Assembly (NCBI GenBank): GCA_947499565.1
Contig: CANMOV010000001.1
Span: 62,001-126,000 of the forward strand
Reading direction: 5' to 3'
Origin: an uncultured Croceitalea sp.
GTDB taxonomy: Bacteria > Bacteroidota > Bacteroidia > Flavobacteriales > Flavobacteriaceae
DNA: 64,000 nt
Shown here piece after piece: positions 39,093 to 49,006 of the stretch (the stretch's first letter is position 1; each line of letters starts with the position of its first letter). The notes beneath the pieces are model-generated. The model did no database searches. It was given only the letters and a program-made list of their open reading frames with translations, and was not told the origin of the DNA. The translations under genes and the position numbers were made by a program.

Positions 39093-39239
39093 TTAAATAT
39101 GAATTAATTTTTCATTAACGTTCTTTGAATTTTCTAGAATTTCACAATTTGTACATGGTAAATTATTAATTGTAATATTGTTTTGAGCAAAACAGTAAAA
39201 GTTACTGATAAAAAGGACAATAGCGATTATTGATTTCAT
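39093..39239 (-). CDS. Small secreted CxxC peptide, 48 residues
   Basis: The ORF has an apparent signal peptide (KSIIAIVLFISNFYCFAQ) followed by 29 residues with one CxxC pair (LPCTNCEI). The start fits a signal-peptide start and the ORF occupies an otherwise empty 285-bp gap. It may be a real small secreted protein or the N-terminal remnant of a longer one, for example of a thiol-exchange protein. No homologue is recognised. Confidence 0.4.
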   Translation of the reverse strand: MKSIIAIVLFISNFYCFAQNNITINNLPCTNCEILENSKNVNEKLIHI

Positions 39240-39312
39240 GATATTTATTTTGTGATTATATCACTTTCAGTTTTAAAACCAAATTCGCAAAATTTTTTAA
39301 CACCTTCATTTA

Positions 39313-39756
39313 CTATTCTAACGGTTTAAGGAATAAGTTTTTGTAATTTTTTTGATTCCAAATTAATAGAAAGATATTAGCCATAAGCATAGTAGAAGTA
39401 ATGATGGAGGTTCCCTTCATATTTAGTGCAATAGATACTAGAAAAATATTAAAGGTAACAGGCATCATTAAAACACTGGTAAGTACTACAAAACGATTAA
39501 AAAATATTAGAATCCCTAGTAATATTTGAAAGTAGCCTATAAAATTCCAGTAAAAACCAGTATCATACATAGCGTTAAAAAAAGCTCCGGCAGGATTATC
39601 ATTTGATAAAATTGTAAATCTTATTCCTGGAAGTTTTCTCATTCCTGATAGTACAAAGCCAAATCCCATGCTTATACGAACAAACCAATAAAATACCTTA
39701 AGGATTTTTATTTTTTTTATCTTCTCAAAATCAGAGAATTGAATTATCTGTTTCAT
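39313..39756 (-). CDS. DoxX-like membrane protein
   Basis: The 147-residue protein has four hydrophobic helices. The RISMGFGFVLSGMRKLPG segment near residue 28 matches the first helix and loop of DoxX-type proteins, and YFQILLGILIFFNRF follows near 75. The role is unknown. It lies 77 bp downstream of another multi-TM gene on the same strand, apparently part of an island membrane-protein group. Confidence 0.75.
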   Translation of the reverse strand: MKQIIQFSDFEKIKKIKILKVFYWFVRISMGFGFVLSGMRKLPGIRFTILSNDNPAGAFFNAMYDTGFYWNFIGYFQILLGILIFFNRFVVLTSVLMMPVTFNIFLVSIALNMKGTSIITSTMLMANIFLLIWNQKNYKNLFLKPLE

Positions 39757-39833
39757 AATGACTTTTATGTTTAAGAGTATTTTGAATTGGAAATACCACC
39801 AATATTATTTTTTTTGAATAAAATCATATTTAC

Positions 39834-40547
39834 TCATATCGCATGAGCCATTTCGTCATTATTGCTTTTTATTTTTCTCCACTTGAAAATCATCCAAAAT
39901 CCAATAATTAGCCTAAAAAATGGCTGAAAAACAATATTGAATGATTCTAGTGTTTTGGAAATTGGTCCATATTCCCAAAATTCATTTCCAAAGGCAATTA
40001 AATTTCCAAATCCCCAAAAAAGTAAAAGAATTGCTAAAATGGTATCGATTCTATTTTTTTTAAATAGTCCCAACCCATAAAAAATATTTCCTAAAGCAAA
40101 GGTTAAAATGAATAACCCAAATAATGAATAACCTACTAGTCCAGCATTTTCTATACTTATTCTAAGTACTTCTTGACTGGTATTATCCGCTTCTAAAAAA
40201 TTACGACGCAGACCATTTAAGTAAAACATTACGAATATTTGGCGAAAGATTTCCGTAAATGCAAAGACGCTAAATAGAACAAAACCTAAGCCGATAAAGC
40301 CAGGAGACTTATTGAATTGGACTAGACCGAAACCCCACATAGAAATTAAAACGAATAAGCAGTGTAGAATTACCCAAAATCTATTAGCAAGATAACGGTT
40401 GTCATTAAAAAGGAGAAGTCGCTCATCAAAATTTAAAGCTCCCAAATCGAACAAGCTGGAATGAATTCCTATGGTTGTAATTACAGATAGAAGGCAACAA
40501 ACACTTGCAAACAGCAAGAATTTTTTATTAATAACTATAGCTGTCAT
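39834..40547 (-). CDS. Multi-TM membrane protein (DUF4386-like)
   Basis: The 237-residue protein has about six membrane helices (about 10-28, 55-75, 82-105, 135-162, 168-188 and 205-222). The pattern resembles DUF4386-type proteins, but I cannot confirm it. The segment EIFRQIFVMFYLNGLRRNF near residue 105 is the main polar loop. Function unknown. The small 80-residue gene lies 22 bp upstream. Confidence 0.6.
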   Translation of the reverse strand: MTAIVINKKFLLFASVCCLLSVITTIGIHSSLFDLGALNFDERLLLFNDNRYLANRFWVILHCLFVLISMWGFGLVQFNKSPGFIGLGFVLFSVFAFTEIFRQIFVMFYLNGLRRNFLEADNTSQEVLRISIENAGLVGYSLFGLFILTFALGNIFYGLGLFKKNRIDTILAILLLFWGFGNLIAFGNEFWEYGPISKTLESFNIVFQPFFRLIIGFWMIFKWRKIKSNNDEMAHAI

Positions 40548-40569
40548 AATTGGTTAATTTATTGCTTGT

Positions 40570-40812
40570 TTATGATACTATTACTCTCATAAGTAAATCT
40601 TTTTTAATTGGCTTGAATAGCATATCTGCTAATTTTGTCCAGTCGTAATCGTTTATAAAATTAACTTCACTATAATGCAAGTCACTTAATTGGGTTCCTT
40701 CAAATTTTTTAATTGAGCTACTTCTTTCTTTAAGAATTAATGGTAATAAGAGAAAAACTACAACTATCAAAAAGACTAGAATAAGTTTGTTTTTTGTTTT
40801 TAATAACTTCAC
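40570..40812 (-). CDS. Small hypothetical single-TM protein
   Basis: The 80-residue protein has one N-terminal membrane segment (KLILVFLIVVVFLLLPLIL, residues 9-27) preceded by Lys residues, and a polar C-terminal part (LSDLHYSEVNFINDYDW). The anchor suggests a periplasmic tail. It lies close upstream of the DUF4386-like gene in the same direction and could be co-transcribed. No family is recognised. Confidence 0.5.
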   Translation of the reverse strand: MKLLKTKNKLILVFLIVVVFLLLPLILKERSSSIKKFEGTQLSDLHYSEVNFINDYDWTKLADMLFKPIKKDLLMRVIVS

Positions 40813-40905
40813 TTTATTTTTTAAAAATTATAAATCAAATACGGATTTTTATATAAAATAAAAACAATTGTTTATTATCAATTCATTATTCCCCATGCCC
40901 ATTAT

Positions 40906-41643
40906 TTATTTAAGTTCAGCAACAATAACATCGCTACCTAGATATTTGTTTTGACTTTGGGAATACCAGTTTCTGATTCTTGGAGTTTTTACACCGTTGA
41001 ACTCATATTCTCCAAAAAACTTGAGTATTTCTCCATTATTCCTATCTTCTCTTGAATGGTTAAATTCTATAGCAAGTAGTTTGTCCATCTCTTTGGAGAT
41101 TATTAAAGTCCAATATTTACTTATAATTTCTTCTTTTAGCTCCATACTAATTCTATATATCTCTATGCCATCTTATTCGGCTTTTACAGCTGGGTCTATT
41201 GTATTCCAAACCTTATCTGTAATTGACATTGGTACTGCATATAACGTTTTATAAAAATTCTTGTGTTCCTTCGTTTTTTCTACGTTTAAGGCATATTTTT
41301 CCTTTATCTCACTTGTTAAATCAGATTTTCCATCAACAAATACTTCACTCTTCTCATTCACATTAAGTATTCTTTTTATAACCCCTACATCTTTTGTTCT
41401 TTCCATTTCAAAATAATCTGTAGTGTTATTAAGGAATAATTTGGTATATCTTTCTGGGTTACCAACTCTTGGTTCTTGAATATGAATTTTAATCTCAGAA
41501 TTTTTCCAATTACTGGAAGCATCATATTTTTCTTTGACTTGATTCAATATATATATACTGTTTTTACAATTTCCAGTGTTTCCTTGCCAGCTCACGGTTG
41601 CCAGAATCAATAAAAATCCTGCTACAAATTTTAAGTAATTCAT
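40906..41643 (-). pseudogene. DUF6503-like secreted protein interrupted by an in-frame stop
   Basis: Two ORFs on the minus strand (41643-41173 and 41145-40906) lie in the same frame, separated by a single TAA codon at 41175-41173 and eight readable codons after it. Read through, they form one protein of about 245 residues with signal peptide (LKFVAGFLLILATVSWQ), the Y-D-xx-SNWKNSEI start, YAVPMS, TIDPAV and a C-terminal EYEFNGVKTPRIRNWY, which follows the order of DUF6503 flavobacterial proteins. A nonsense mutation (such as GAA, AAA or CAA to TAA) explains it; a sequencing error is the alternative. Confidence 0.75.
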
Positions 41644-41760
41644 AATCGTATGTTTTAGGTTCATTTTATGTGTTAAAATAGGTTTTAAGAAGGCGCGTTG
41701 TTCTAAAGGTTTGGAGTCTGAATAATTTTCATTCTTGGTTTATATTTCGTTTACGGTCAA

Positions 41761-43041
41761 TCAAATCGAATCTAGCCATTCTATAATATGAAAAAATGCT
41801 TTTGATTCCATTCTAGTGATATCTTTGCTGTTAAAATAGTATCCGTCAACTACCCAACCGCCATGAGTGGTATTTGAAAAAATCCTAGCGCTTATATCGT
41901 TTGATTTAGATTTTGTTAATCCAGCAATGAATCGGGCTGGTGAATCTGGAGGCGTGGAGTGATCGTATTGATAAAAGATTCCTAAACTAGGTGCATAAAC
42001 ATCTTTAAGAAAATCTGTAGGGTCAAATGAATTTTCTTCCTGTAGTCTTAAGGCCCTATCCTTATTTTTGAATTTTACCAACTTTCTTGTTTCCAATTTT
42101 TTAAACCATACTTTATTTATAAACAACGGCAATATCTTTTCATACTCTTCAAATTCAATTTTATTTAGGCACAAATCAAAATAGACCTTAAAATAGTCGG
42201 TCGCTTCGACTAAATCTGCTTTGGAAAAACCGTTTCGTTTTAAGTAGCTTAGCATATAATGGCGAAACTGCTGCCATCCGATTGACATATTTCCTGCGAT
42301 ATTCACGTAAAACCCTAGATCAGGTATTGCTTGCGCAACCATAGCACCAATCCATCCACCCTGGCTTATGCCTATTACTCCTATTTGATTATTCGGATAT
42401 TTTTTTTGCAACCAGTTAACAATTTGGGTAGCATCGTTGGCATATTCTTTTGAGAAATCTAAGTAATTATCGCCCACTATCTTTTTGCCAATTGATTTTC
42501 CTACGTTTCTTTTATCAAATGCAAATACGGAATACCCACTATCGATTAAATACATCCCTAAATCGTACAAATCATATCGATTGTTTTCTCCGTCTCCATG
42601 AAGTAGAACGGCGATTTTATTTTTTTGCGTTTGAGCAGATTGTATTAGACTTCCTGAAATGTAAAGACTATCGTTAAGGTTTAAACCTAGTTCAGTTTTA
42701 TTTATTGGTATGCTGGTAAGTACCTTTGTGCCTCCTTTGTTAAAGCTAAGTGTTATTGTATTTGATTTTGTCAATTCAAAAAATCCACCAACCTTACTAA
42801 AGTTGTTTCTAGTGTTTGAAAACTCGTACTGATTTTTTCTTACCCTTCTAAGCATGTGGGTTTTACCAGATTTTAATAGAACAAAATGTGGAAAACCTGC
42901 TCTAGGATTTAATAAATATTTTTCACCTTGAGAATCCATATATAGTCCTTCATATTTTTGAAGTTCTGTTTCTTCTTGTGCAAAAGCAGTTGTGACCGCT
43001 AAAACACATATAATAATTAATTGTAAATAAGTTGATTTCAT
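41761..43041 (-). CDS. Secreted alpha/beta hydrolase
   Basis: The 426-residue protein has a signal peptide (ending near TAFAQ), an N-terminal beta-rich region (about 25-120) and an alpha/beta hydrolase domain. The oxyanion segment is AVLLHGDGENNRYD near residue 143, the nucleophile is in GVIGISQGGWIGA near 222, the acid probably in the YQYDHSTPPD region near 362, and the His in TTHGGW near 397. It resembles BAAT/dienelactone hydrolase-type esterases. Substrate unknown. It stands 430 bp from its upstream neighbour. Confidence 0.82.
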   Translation of the reverse strand: MKSTYLQLIIICVLAVTTAFAQEETELQKYEGLYMDSQGEKYLLNPRAGFPHFVLLKSGKTHMLRRVRKNQYEFSNTRNNFSKVGGFFELTKSNTITLSFNKGGTKVLTSIPINKTELGLNLNDSLYISGSLIQSAQTQKNKIAVLLHGDGENNRYDLYDLGMYLIDSGYSVFAFDKRNVGKSIGKKIVGDNYLDFSKEYANDATQIVNWLQKKYPNNQIGVIGISQGGWIGAMVAQAIPDLGFYVNIAGNMSIGWQQFRHYMLSYLKRNGFSKADLVEATDYFKVYFDLCLNKIEFEEYEKILPLFINKVWFKKLETRKLVKFKNKDRALRLQEENSFDPTDFLKDVYAPSLGIFYQYDHSTPPDSPARFIAGLTKSKSNDISARIFSNTTHGGWVVDGYYFNSKDITRMESKAFFHIIEWLDSI

Positions 43042-43471
43042 AATTTTGATGGATGTTTAACCTTAAATTCTACATTATTTATTGAATTGGATTATTTCCA
43101 ATGAATCTATTTTTATAGGTTCTATCTGTAATGATTTACCAAAAAAGCGGTTCTTAAAAACCCGTTCATATATTCTGATGTCTTATCCAAAAGTTCTAGA
43201 TTGACAAAAGCATGAGACTGAGAAAAATAATTTTAAAATGCTTGCGATATCTTTTTTTATCATAAACTGCGTATTTATTTTGATTATGGGTAAAGGATAT
43301 TCTTTTAATTATTTATGAATTCAAGGTGTACTCTTTTTTTATTAAGGTAGCCGACTATTCATTTAAAAAAATTATTTTATTTTAGGAAGTTTGTTTTTTA
43401 TGCGTAATTCTAGATTATTAGGACTTAAAATTTGTTGCTTTTTAAAACTTTGAAGATTCCCTATCTATTGG
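43042..43471. other. 430-bp AT-rich gap without a recognisable gene
   Basis: The stretch holds only tiny ORFs, the longest convincing one being a 26-codon hydrophobic frame on the plus strand from about 43239. No terminator with a clear T-run or RNA gene is visible. It probably contains the promoter of the secreted hydrolase gene, but no clean -33/-7 pair was found. Confidence 0.5.
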
Positions 43472-45313
43472 TTATTTCTTATTTATGAGTTCTTCAATGT
43501 CGTCAAGATATACTTTCATTTTATTGAATAGTGGGGTGTAGGAATCGGCTTTTAAAAAGTCAATTCCAGCAGCTTTTAAAATTTGATAAGATCGATCACT
43601 TTCTGGTGTAGTTTTTCCAACAAGCAAATTCATAATATCCGGGTCATTTAAATTTTCCATAATTCCGCAAGCGGCTGCCATGGCTACAGGCCAATATTGA
43701 TGTTCGTAGGTATTAAATGGTTGCGCTATTGTCATCCATTCATAGGCATATGCCTCGGGGATTTCTATTTCGTCTCCAAAATATTCTTTAAGTACCCCAT
43801 AGTATATTTTAGAGACTTCTTCCCCATTTGGGGATTCTCCGTTTATAAGTTTTTCTTCAATTTTATGTTCAAAACTTGCGTAGACGGCATATTTGAAGAA
43901 AGTATTATACAAACCGTAAGCAGCTGCTTGTAAATAGGTTAATCTTTCTTTTTTGGATTTTGCTTGCTTCACAAAATAGTCTCTATGTAATAAGCTGCCC
44001 ACATAGATTATTCCATTGTTGTAAACTGGAGGATCATCTCTTGTGTCTGGTAGATAATGATGTTGTGCAAGATTACCTACTAATGCTCGCGAGATTACGC
44101 TCGACGCTCTAAAACTACCATCGTATGGCATAATGGTATAAGGTTTTGCACCACCTACTGGAGGGTAAATAGCCCACATAATTCGTTTAGTATCTGTCAT
44201 TTCTAAATGGAAAGTTTTTTCTTGTAGAAGAGAATCTAATTTTTTTGTGTAATCTTCCCCAAAATGCTCCGTAGCCTTATATACAATATCTATACTCTCA
44301 CCTAAAGAGAAATTTCTATCAACACTGGCAGTCCCAATATATATATCAGAATAATGTTGTTTTCCACCATCGTTTAGGCTGGATATAATTGAACAATATC
44401 TTTGTATTTGTTTATTATTATCCAGTGCTGCTTTTCTAAATATATCCGTTGATCCGATTGGAAAACCATCACGCATATAGAATTCCGAATCAATGCCAGA
44501 AGGGAACCCTCTTAATAAACCTAATTCTAGCTCAATCTCTATTCTTTTTGTAAGCTGAATTGCCAAGATATCTTTATACTTTTCTAAGTACTCTAAAAAA
44601 GTAATAGACGCATTTGCTCTCTCATCTCTTTCTTTATGTTTGCGTAGCCTATAAAATTGACTTGGTGTGAGTACTACTTTTTTTTGATTTGATAATGTTA
44701 TTTCCGGCCAATCTAATTTTTCATTTTCAAAGATTGCTTGATGGGTTTGTCCTGATTGGAGCCATAATCGCTTCATTCCTAAAAGGGTTTTCTCAGTTTC
44801 ATTTGACAATCTGTAATTACCTTCTTCTTTTATTCTATTTATTCTTTTAAGATGTTTCTCAAGATTTTCATTTCCTTTTAACTGGGCTGTTAGGTTTTGT
44901 TCAGAAATACCCGCTATTTCTTTATTGATAAAACATGTAGCCGCTTCGATTTCATCTTCAATTTCCAAAGCAGTTAGAAACCTTTGCTGAGCTATTGATG
45001 AAGTATAGTCTAAATTTTCCTTTAAAGCTGTATAAACAACTAGTTTGGCTGCTTTACTTCTTAAACTTGAAACGCTATCTAGAACCATTTCAAGATTTTT
45101 ATAATCTTTTGCTATGAGTCCCTCTAGTTTTAGTATGGAAGCCGTTTCTAGTCGTAGTTTTTTTATCTCTTCATCCCACGTATTTTTTTCATTAAATAGG
45201 GTTTTTAAGTCCCATTGAAAATCTGAAGGTTTTAGAGAGATATGATTTTGTCCATTAATAATAGCTGTTGTAAGAAGGAGTAATACGAATAAATTTTTGC
45301 GAGTTGAATTCAT
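43472..45313 (-). CDS. M3-family (PepF-like) peptidase homologue lacking the zinc-binding motif
   Basis: The 613-residue protein has a signal peptide (LLLTTAIINGQ) and follows oligoendopeptidase F throughout: WDLKTLF at the N-terminus, the KAAKLVVYTALKEN region, and a C-terminal YASFEHKIEEKLINGE with IYYGVLKEYFG. At the place of the catalytic HExxH (residues about 408-414) it reads SRALVGN, and the third ligand Glu is replaced near 444 (LHRDYF). It is therefore probably not a zinc peptidase; it may bind peptides without cutting them. The gene stands alone with gaps on both sides. Confidence 0.8.
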   Translation of the reverse strand: MNSTRKNLFVLLLLTTAIINGQNHISLKPSDFQWDLKTLFNEKNTWDEEIKKLRLETASILKLEGLIAKDYKNLEMVLDSVSSLRSKAAKLVVYTALKENLDYTSSIAQQRFLTALEIEDEIEAATCFINKEIAGISEQNLTAQLKGNENLEKHLKRINRIKEEGNYRLSNETEKTLLGMKRLWLQSGQTHQAIFENEKLDWPEITLSNQKKVVLTPSQFYRLRKHKERDERANASITFLEYLEKYKDILAIQLTKRIEIELELGLLRGFPSGIDSEFYMRDGFPIGSTDIFRKAALDNNKQIQRYCSIISSLNDGGKQHYSDIYIGTASVDRNFSLGESIDIVYKATEHFGEDYTKKLDSLLQEKTFHLEMTDTKRIMWAIYPPVGGAKPYTIMPYDGSFRASSVISRALVGNLAQHHYLPDTRDDPPVYNNGIIYVGSLLHRDYFVKQAKSKKERLTYLQAAAYGLYNTFFKYAVYASFEHKIEEKLINGESPNGEEVSKIYYGVLKEYFGDEIEIPEAYAYEWMTIAQPFNTYEHQYWPVAMAAACGIMENLNDPDIMNLLVGKTTPESDRSYQILKAAGIDFLKADSYTPLFNKMKVYLDDIEELINKK

Positions 45314-45531
45314 TTTTTATACTTAGTTTTCAATTACTAGATAGGTGGTGAACTTGTACTCACCGTGCTAATAAATAGTTATTTTGTTTATGATTTTTAT
45401 GTGTTGATTTTTTGCAATTACTTAATTGTATTCATTTTTTTAATTCTACTTAATTAATCAGTTGTCTGTATTAATAAATCTTTAATGATAGATAAGACAG
45501 GTCTCTTTCTTTATACCATGTAGTATCTTCT

Positions 45532-46320
45532 TTAATTATTTTTTAGATTATGATTTTTAAGTAGAATTAAACATATCATTGCTACTAGAACTACTGTGAC
45601 TACATAAGTAATATTGTCAACTGGAGTTTCTTTCATTTCAGGGATTAAACTATTTCTAAAAAATATAAAGTAGTTTATTGAGGTATGTAGTAAAACAGCT
45701 ATTATGGGAAACTTACTGAAACGCATATAGAAAAAAGTAAAAATAACTGAGATTCCTAAAATTGAGATTAGGTATTTTATAATAAAACTTGAATTAAGTT
45801 CAGGTCCATCTGCGTCAAAAATGATTATATGCCAAAAGAACATTACTAACCCGATAATTAAACTAGATACTAAAGGACTAAACTTGGATAATACCTCTGG
45901 CAATAAGAAACCCCTCCAACCTAATTCCTCCCCAAGAGGACCATCAAGAAAAATAAAAATAAAATAGATGGCTAAAAATTTTGGATAGTTTAATTCTATA
46001 AATGAAATGGAACTGTCAATAAATTGCGAGGTTACTATTACTACCACAACATTTATAAAAAGCGGTATTAAGAAAACAGCTAGATATGACCTGATTGATG
46101 CTTTAAACCTCATAATGTTATGCCAATAATCTTTAAACCCTCTCCTTTTGGTGGTAAAAAGAATAGTTAAAAGCGCAGCAAAAGTTGGTGTATATCCTCT
46201 TAGAAGACCAGATATTTCTTCACCTGTAGAGTTGTTTTCTGATACTATAAAAGGGAATAATAACCAATAAATAAAGGCAAGAAAAAGAACAAAAAATATG
46301 AACAGAATTATTTTTTTCAT
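45532..46320 (-). CDS. CPBP-family intramembrane metalloprotease
   Basis: The 262-residue membrane protein has about seven helices. The motifs are GEELGWRGFLLPEV (EExxxR) near residue 133, a His in MFFWHIIIF near 165 and LLHTSINYFIFF near 217, so the catalytic set appears complete. Substrate unknown; homologues act on prenylated or short membrane substrates and bacteriocins. It follows a TM-AraC regulator gene by 56 bp in the same direction and may be its target. Confidence 0.87.
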   Translation of the reverse strand: MKKIILFIFFVLFLAFIYWLLFPFIVSENNSTGEEISGLLRGYTPTFAALLTILFTTKRRGFKDYWHNIMRFKASIRSYLAVFLIPLFINVVVVIVTSQFIDSSISFIELNYPKFLAIYFIFIFLDGPLGEELGWRGFLLPEVLSKFSPLVSSLIIGLVMFFWHIIIFDADGPELNSSFIIKYLISILGISVIFTFFYMRFSKFPIIAVLLHTSINYFIFFRNSLIPEMKETPVDNITYVVTVVLVAMICLILLKNHNLKNN

Positions 46321-46376
46321 CTAACATAATTTGCCGTAAAAAAACAGAAAGTTAGATGCTCTAAGGAATTGTTTAA

Positions 46377-47468
46377 TTAATCAATACTTATTTGTCTTTT
46401 AAATTGACCAGGGGTTTTGCCCGTATTTTTTTTAAAATGAAAATAAAATGCAGCCTTAGTGTTGAAACCTGCATCATACCCTAAGGCTTCAAAGGTCATT
46501 TTTAAATCTTTCTTTGCGATTATTTCTCTTTTTACATATTCTACCCGTTTTGTATTGATTATATCATAAAATGTGGTCTGCATTTGGACATTTATAACTT
46601 GGGATAAATGATGCTTAGGAACGTTCAATTTTTTGGAAAGATGCGATATAGAAAAATTTGGATTGGTATATTCCTCTGTTTTAATGAAAAACAATTCTAT
46701 ATCATGCTTTATTTTAGATAGTTTTTCATTGTTGAGTGGACTATGCTTATAACTACTTGCCTTATGAGGTTTACTTTCTTGGGTGATTTCTTGATTAAAC
46801 ACAATTCCTAGTTTTAATCCATAATACCCCATAATTGTAATCATAATAACATAGATAATCATGTCAAAATTATTGTTGAGATTCCATTCAAATATTTGAT
46901 TTGCAGCTACAAATAATAAGCTAGCGATAAATGAGAAAAGGAGTAGAAAGGCTAAAGTTTTTATCCAATTCATTTCTAAAACAATATTATTGGAGCTTTC
47001 ATTTCTTAGTAAATTATTTCTTTTTGAAAGCCAAAAAATTGAATATATAGGATATGATAAAATGGAAATTAGTTTAATAATCAATAGTATATTTTCCCAT
47101 ACTATTCGTTGATTTTCATAGAATACGAATCCAGAAATCAATATTATTAGAAAAGGCAATAAATGGTAAATAAAAAAGGTCTTAGCCCTTGAATCAAATA
47201 TTTTTAATGCATACACCCATAAAATTGGCCCATGAAGCAAGACAATAGTCTTTGCAATTACTTCCGTAAAAGAATTATGAAATTCAAATTCTGCAAACAA
47301 AAGTATTGTTAAGTGAATTCCAAATACAGATAACCATAGAATTAATATTCTATCCACGGTTTTTTTTTGGGATTTTTGAAGATTTAGTAATAGGAAAATA
47401 GCGTCCTGTATGAGCCCTATTATTAAAATGCTTTGCATATACTCAAGTTTTTCTCCTAAGTTATGCAA
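46377..47468 (-). CDS. Membrane-anchored AraC-family regulator (1)
   Basis: The 363-residue protein has seven or so N-terminal membrane helices (about 12-225) joined to a C-terminal AraC DNA-binding domain (about 265-363): FSISHLSKKLNVPKHHLSQV then MTFEALGYDAGFNTKAAFYF and KNTGKTPGQFKRQ. It is a one-component regulator that would sense at the membrane. An alternative start at 47438 would drop ten residues. It lies upstream of the CPBP gene, its likely target. Confidence 0.88.
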   Translation of the reverse strand: MHNLGEKLEYMQSILIIGLIQDAIFLLLNLQKSQKKTVDRILILWLSVFGIHLTILLFAEFEFHNSFTEVIAKTIVLLHGPILWVYALKIFDSRAKTFFIYHLLPFLIILISGFVFYENQRIVWENILLIIKLISILSYPIYSIFWLSKRNNLLRNESSNNIVLEMNWIKTLAFLLLFSFIASLLFVAANQIFEWNLNNNFDMIIYVIMITIMGYYGLKLGIVFNQEITQESKPHKASSYKHSPLNNEKLSKIKHDIELFFIKTEEYTNPNFSISHLSKKLNVPKHHLSQVINVQMQTTFYDIINTKRVEYVKREIIAKKDLKMTFEALGYDAGFNTKAAFYFHFKKNTGKTPGQFKRQISID

Positions 47469-47509
47469 ATAAACATTTAAACCTAAGACTATGATTTTAC
47501 AGTCACAGA

Positions 47510-48928
47510 CTATTCTTGTATAATAAGATTAAATTCTTCAACTCCTGTTTTTAATATCTTTTTAAGATGTTCTTCTTCACTTTTTTTTAAATTTTCATCC
47601 AAAAAAGCAACTATAATATTATTTAAGTATTCATATGACTTCTTTGAGTCTATATTGCCTCCTATATCCAAATACTTACTGAGTGGAGAGATTAAGGGAT
47701 ATTCTATGAAATTGGAATGTTTGGTTTTTGGGAATGTGATTACATAGCTTGCCTCTGGAGCAGAATTTAACACTTCCATGGATCTTTTTTGAATGAGTTT
47801 TTTTGGAGCTTCAACGGTTTCTCTTGTGATACCCCAAGCATTGATTTGAGCATCGGTAAAATTTAAAGGTTCACTAAAAATTGCTAGTATCGGAGACTTG
47901 GGCATATCGGTTTCGAGTATTCCTCTTGGGGTACCATCTAAATTAATGGATGCTTTGATATTATCGAGTTTATGACTTCCAAGAGTGGCCATTGTACCAC
48001 CAGCAGAGAAGCCCATGAGTCCAATATTTTCAAAATCGATATTTTTTGAAAGTTGTTTGTCAGTTAAATTATCTTTTACAAAACTGACATCGTTGAGCCA
48101 CTGATTGGCTATTATGGTTTTAACGCTATCTATTTTTTCAATTGGGTCACCAAGTTGAGATAATGCCATATAGCCAACAACTTCTTTATTAGATAGTATC
48201 GCAAAGTCACTACTGTAACTATGGTTTATGGCCACAACAACGTATCCCTTGCTCGCAATATTCATCAATCTACCTGAGGCTTCATTATAATTATTAGTAA
48301 GTCCATGAGAATAAAAAATTAGTGGGAATAGATCATTTTCAAATTGCGGAGCATTCTCCTTAGCGTCAATTGTAAATAATTTGAGGTAATCAAGAAGAAA
48401 TGAAGGCCATCCCAGTTTCTTTTGATAGGTATGGCGTATTACTTCAAAATTTGGAATATAAGGATACGTCTCTTTATGTTTAAGAGGTGTCGGATAATAC
48501 ACTCGAATAGATAACTCCCTAAAGTCATCTGGTTTTTCTGTTAATATTTCTGCACGTTTCTTATCTATTAATTTATAACTTTTGATTCCTACAGGGTACT
48601 TGTTGTTGAGATTTTTAAATTGTAAAACTGGAAGTGAAAAACTTAAAAAAACAGATAGACTTACTAAAAAAAAGAGTATTGTATTTTGAACTACTGATAT
48701 AGTTTTTTTAATCTTTCTTCTGTAAAGATAGATTAGTATTAAACTAAACATTACTAAATAAGAAGGAATCATTTGCCATCTATAACCCTCTATTAATAAG
48801 TGGAAGATAAAAAGGAGCAAAGTCAAAAGTAGAAACCACTTTTTACTTTTTTGATTGAATATCCTAACAAACAACCCTATGAGATGAATGCTTAATAATG
48901 CCACAAATATGATTTCAAATAACCTCAA
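47510..48928 (-). CDS. Membrane-anchored PAF-acetylhydrolase-like alpha/beta hydrolase
   Basis: The 472-residue protein has about four N-terminal membrane helices (residues 1-105) followed by a hydrolase domain like the plasma PAF acetylhydrolase family. SHGLTNNYNEAS near residue 208 forms the oxyanion region, the nucleophile is in GLMGFSAGGTMATLG near 304, INLDGTPRG near 329 provides the Asp, and the His is in FPKTKHSNFIEYP near 403. It probably hydrolyses short-chain esters. It lies between two TM-AraC regulator genes. Confidence 0.82.
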   Translation of the reverse strand: MRLFEIIFVALLSIHLIGLFVRIFNQKSKKWFLLLTLLLFIFHLLIEGYRWQMIPSYLVMFSLILIYLYRRKIKKTISVVQNTILFFLVSLSVFLSFSLPVLQFKNLNNKYPVGIKSYKLIDKKRAEILTEKPDDFRELSIRVYYPTPLKHKETYPYIPNFEVIRHTYQKKLGWPSFLLDYLKLFTIDAKENAPQFENDLFPLIFYSHGLTNNYNEASGRLMNIASKGYVVVAINHSYSSDFAILSNKEVVGYMALSQLGDPIEKIDSVKTIIANQWLNDVSFVKDNLTDKQLSKNIDFENIGLMGFSAGGTMATLGSHKLDNIKASINLDGTPRGILETDMPKSPILAIFSEPLNFTDAQINAWGITRETVEAPKKLIQKRSMEVLNSAPEASYVITFPKTKHSNFIEYPLISPLSKYLDIGGNIDSKKSYEYLNNIIVAFLDENLKKSEEEHLKKILKTGVEEFNLIIQE

Positions 48929-49006
48929 AGCGCTTTAATTTTAAAATCCAAAACTAAAGCAAACGAAAACCATCTCACTAAAATTAAAATGAAATATGAT
49001 GTCAAT

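Noticed and set aside
43239-43319. 26-codon hydrophobic plus-strand ORF in the 430-bp gap
   Set aside because: It is too short and AT-driven, with no promoter or neighbour to support it.
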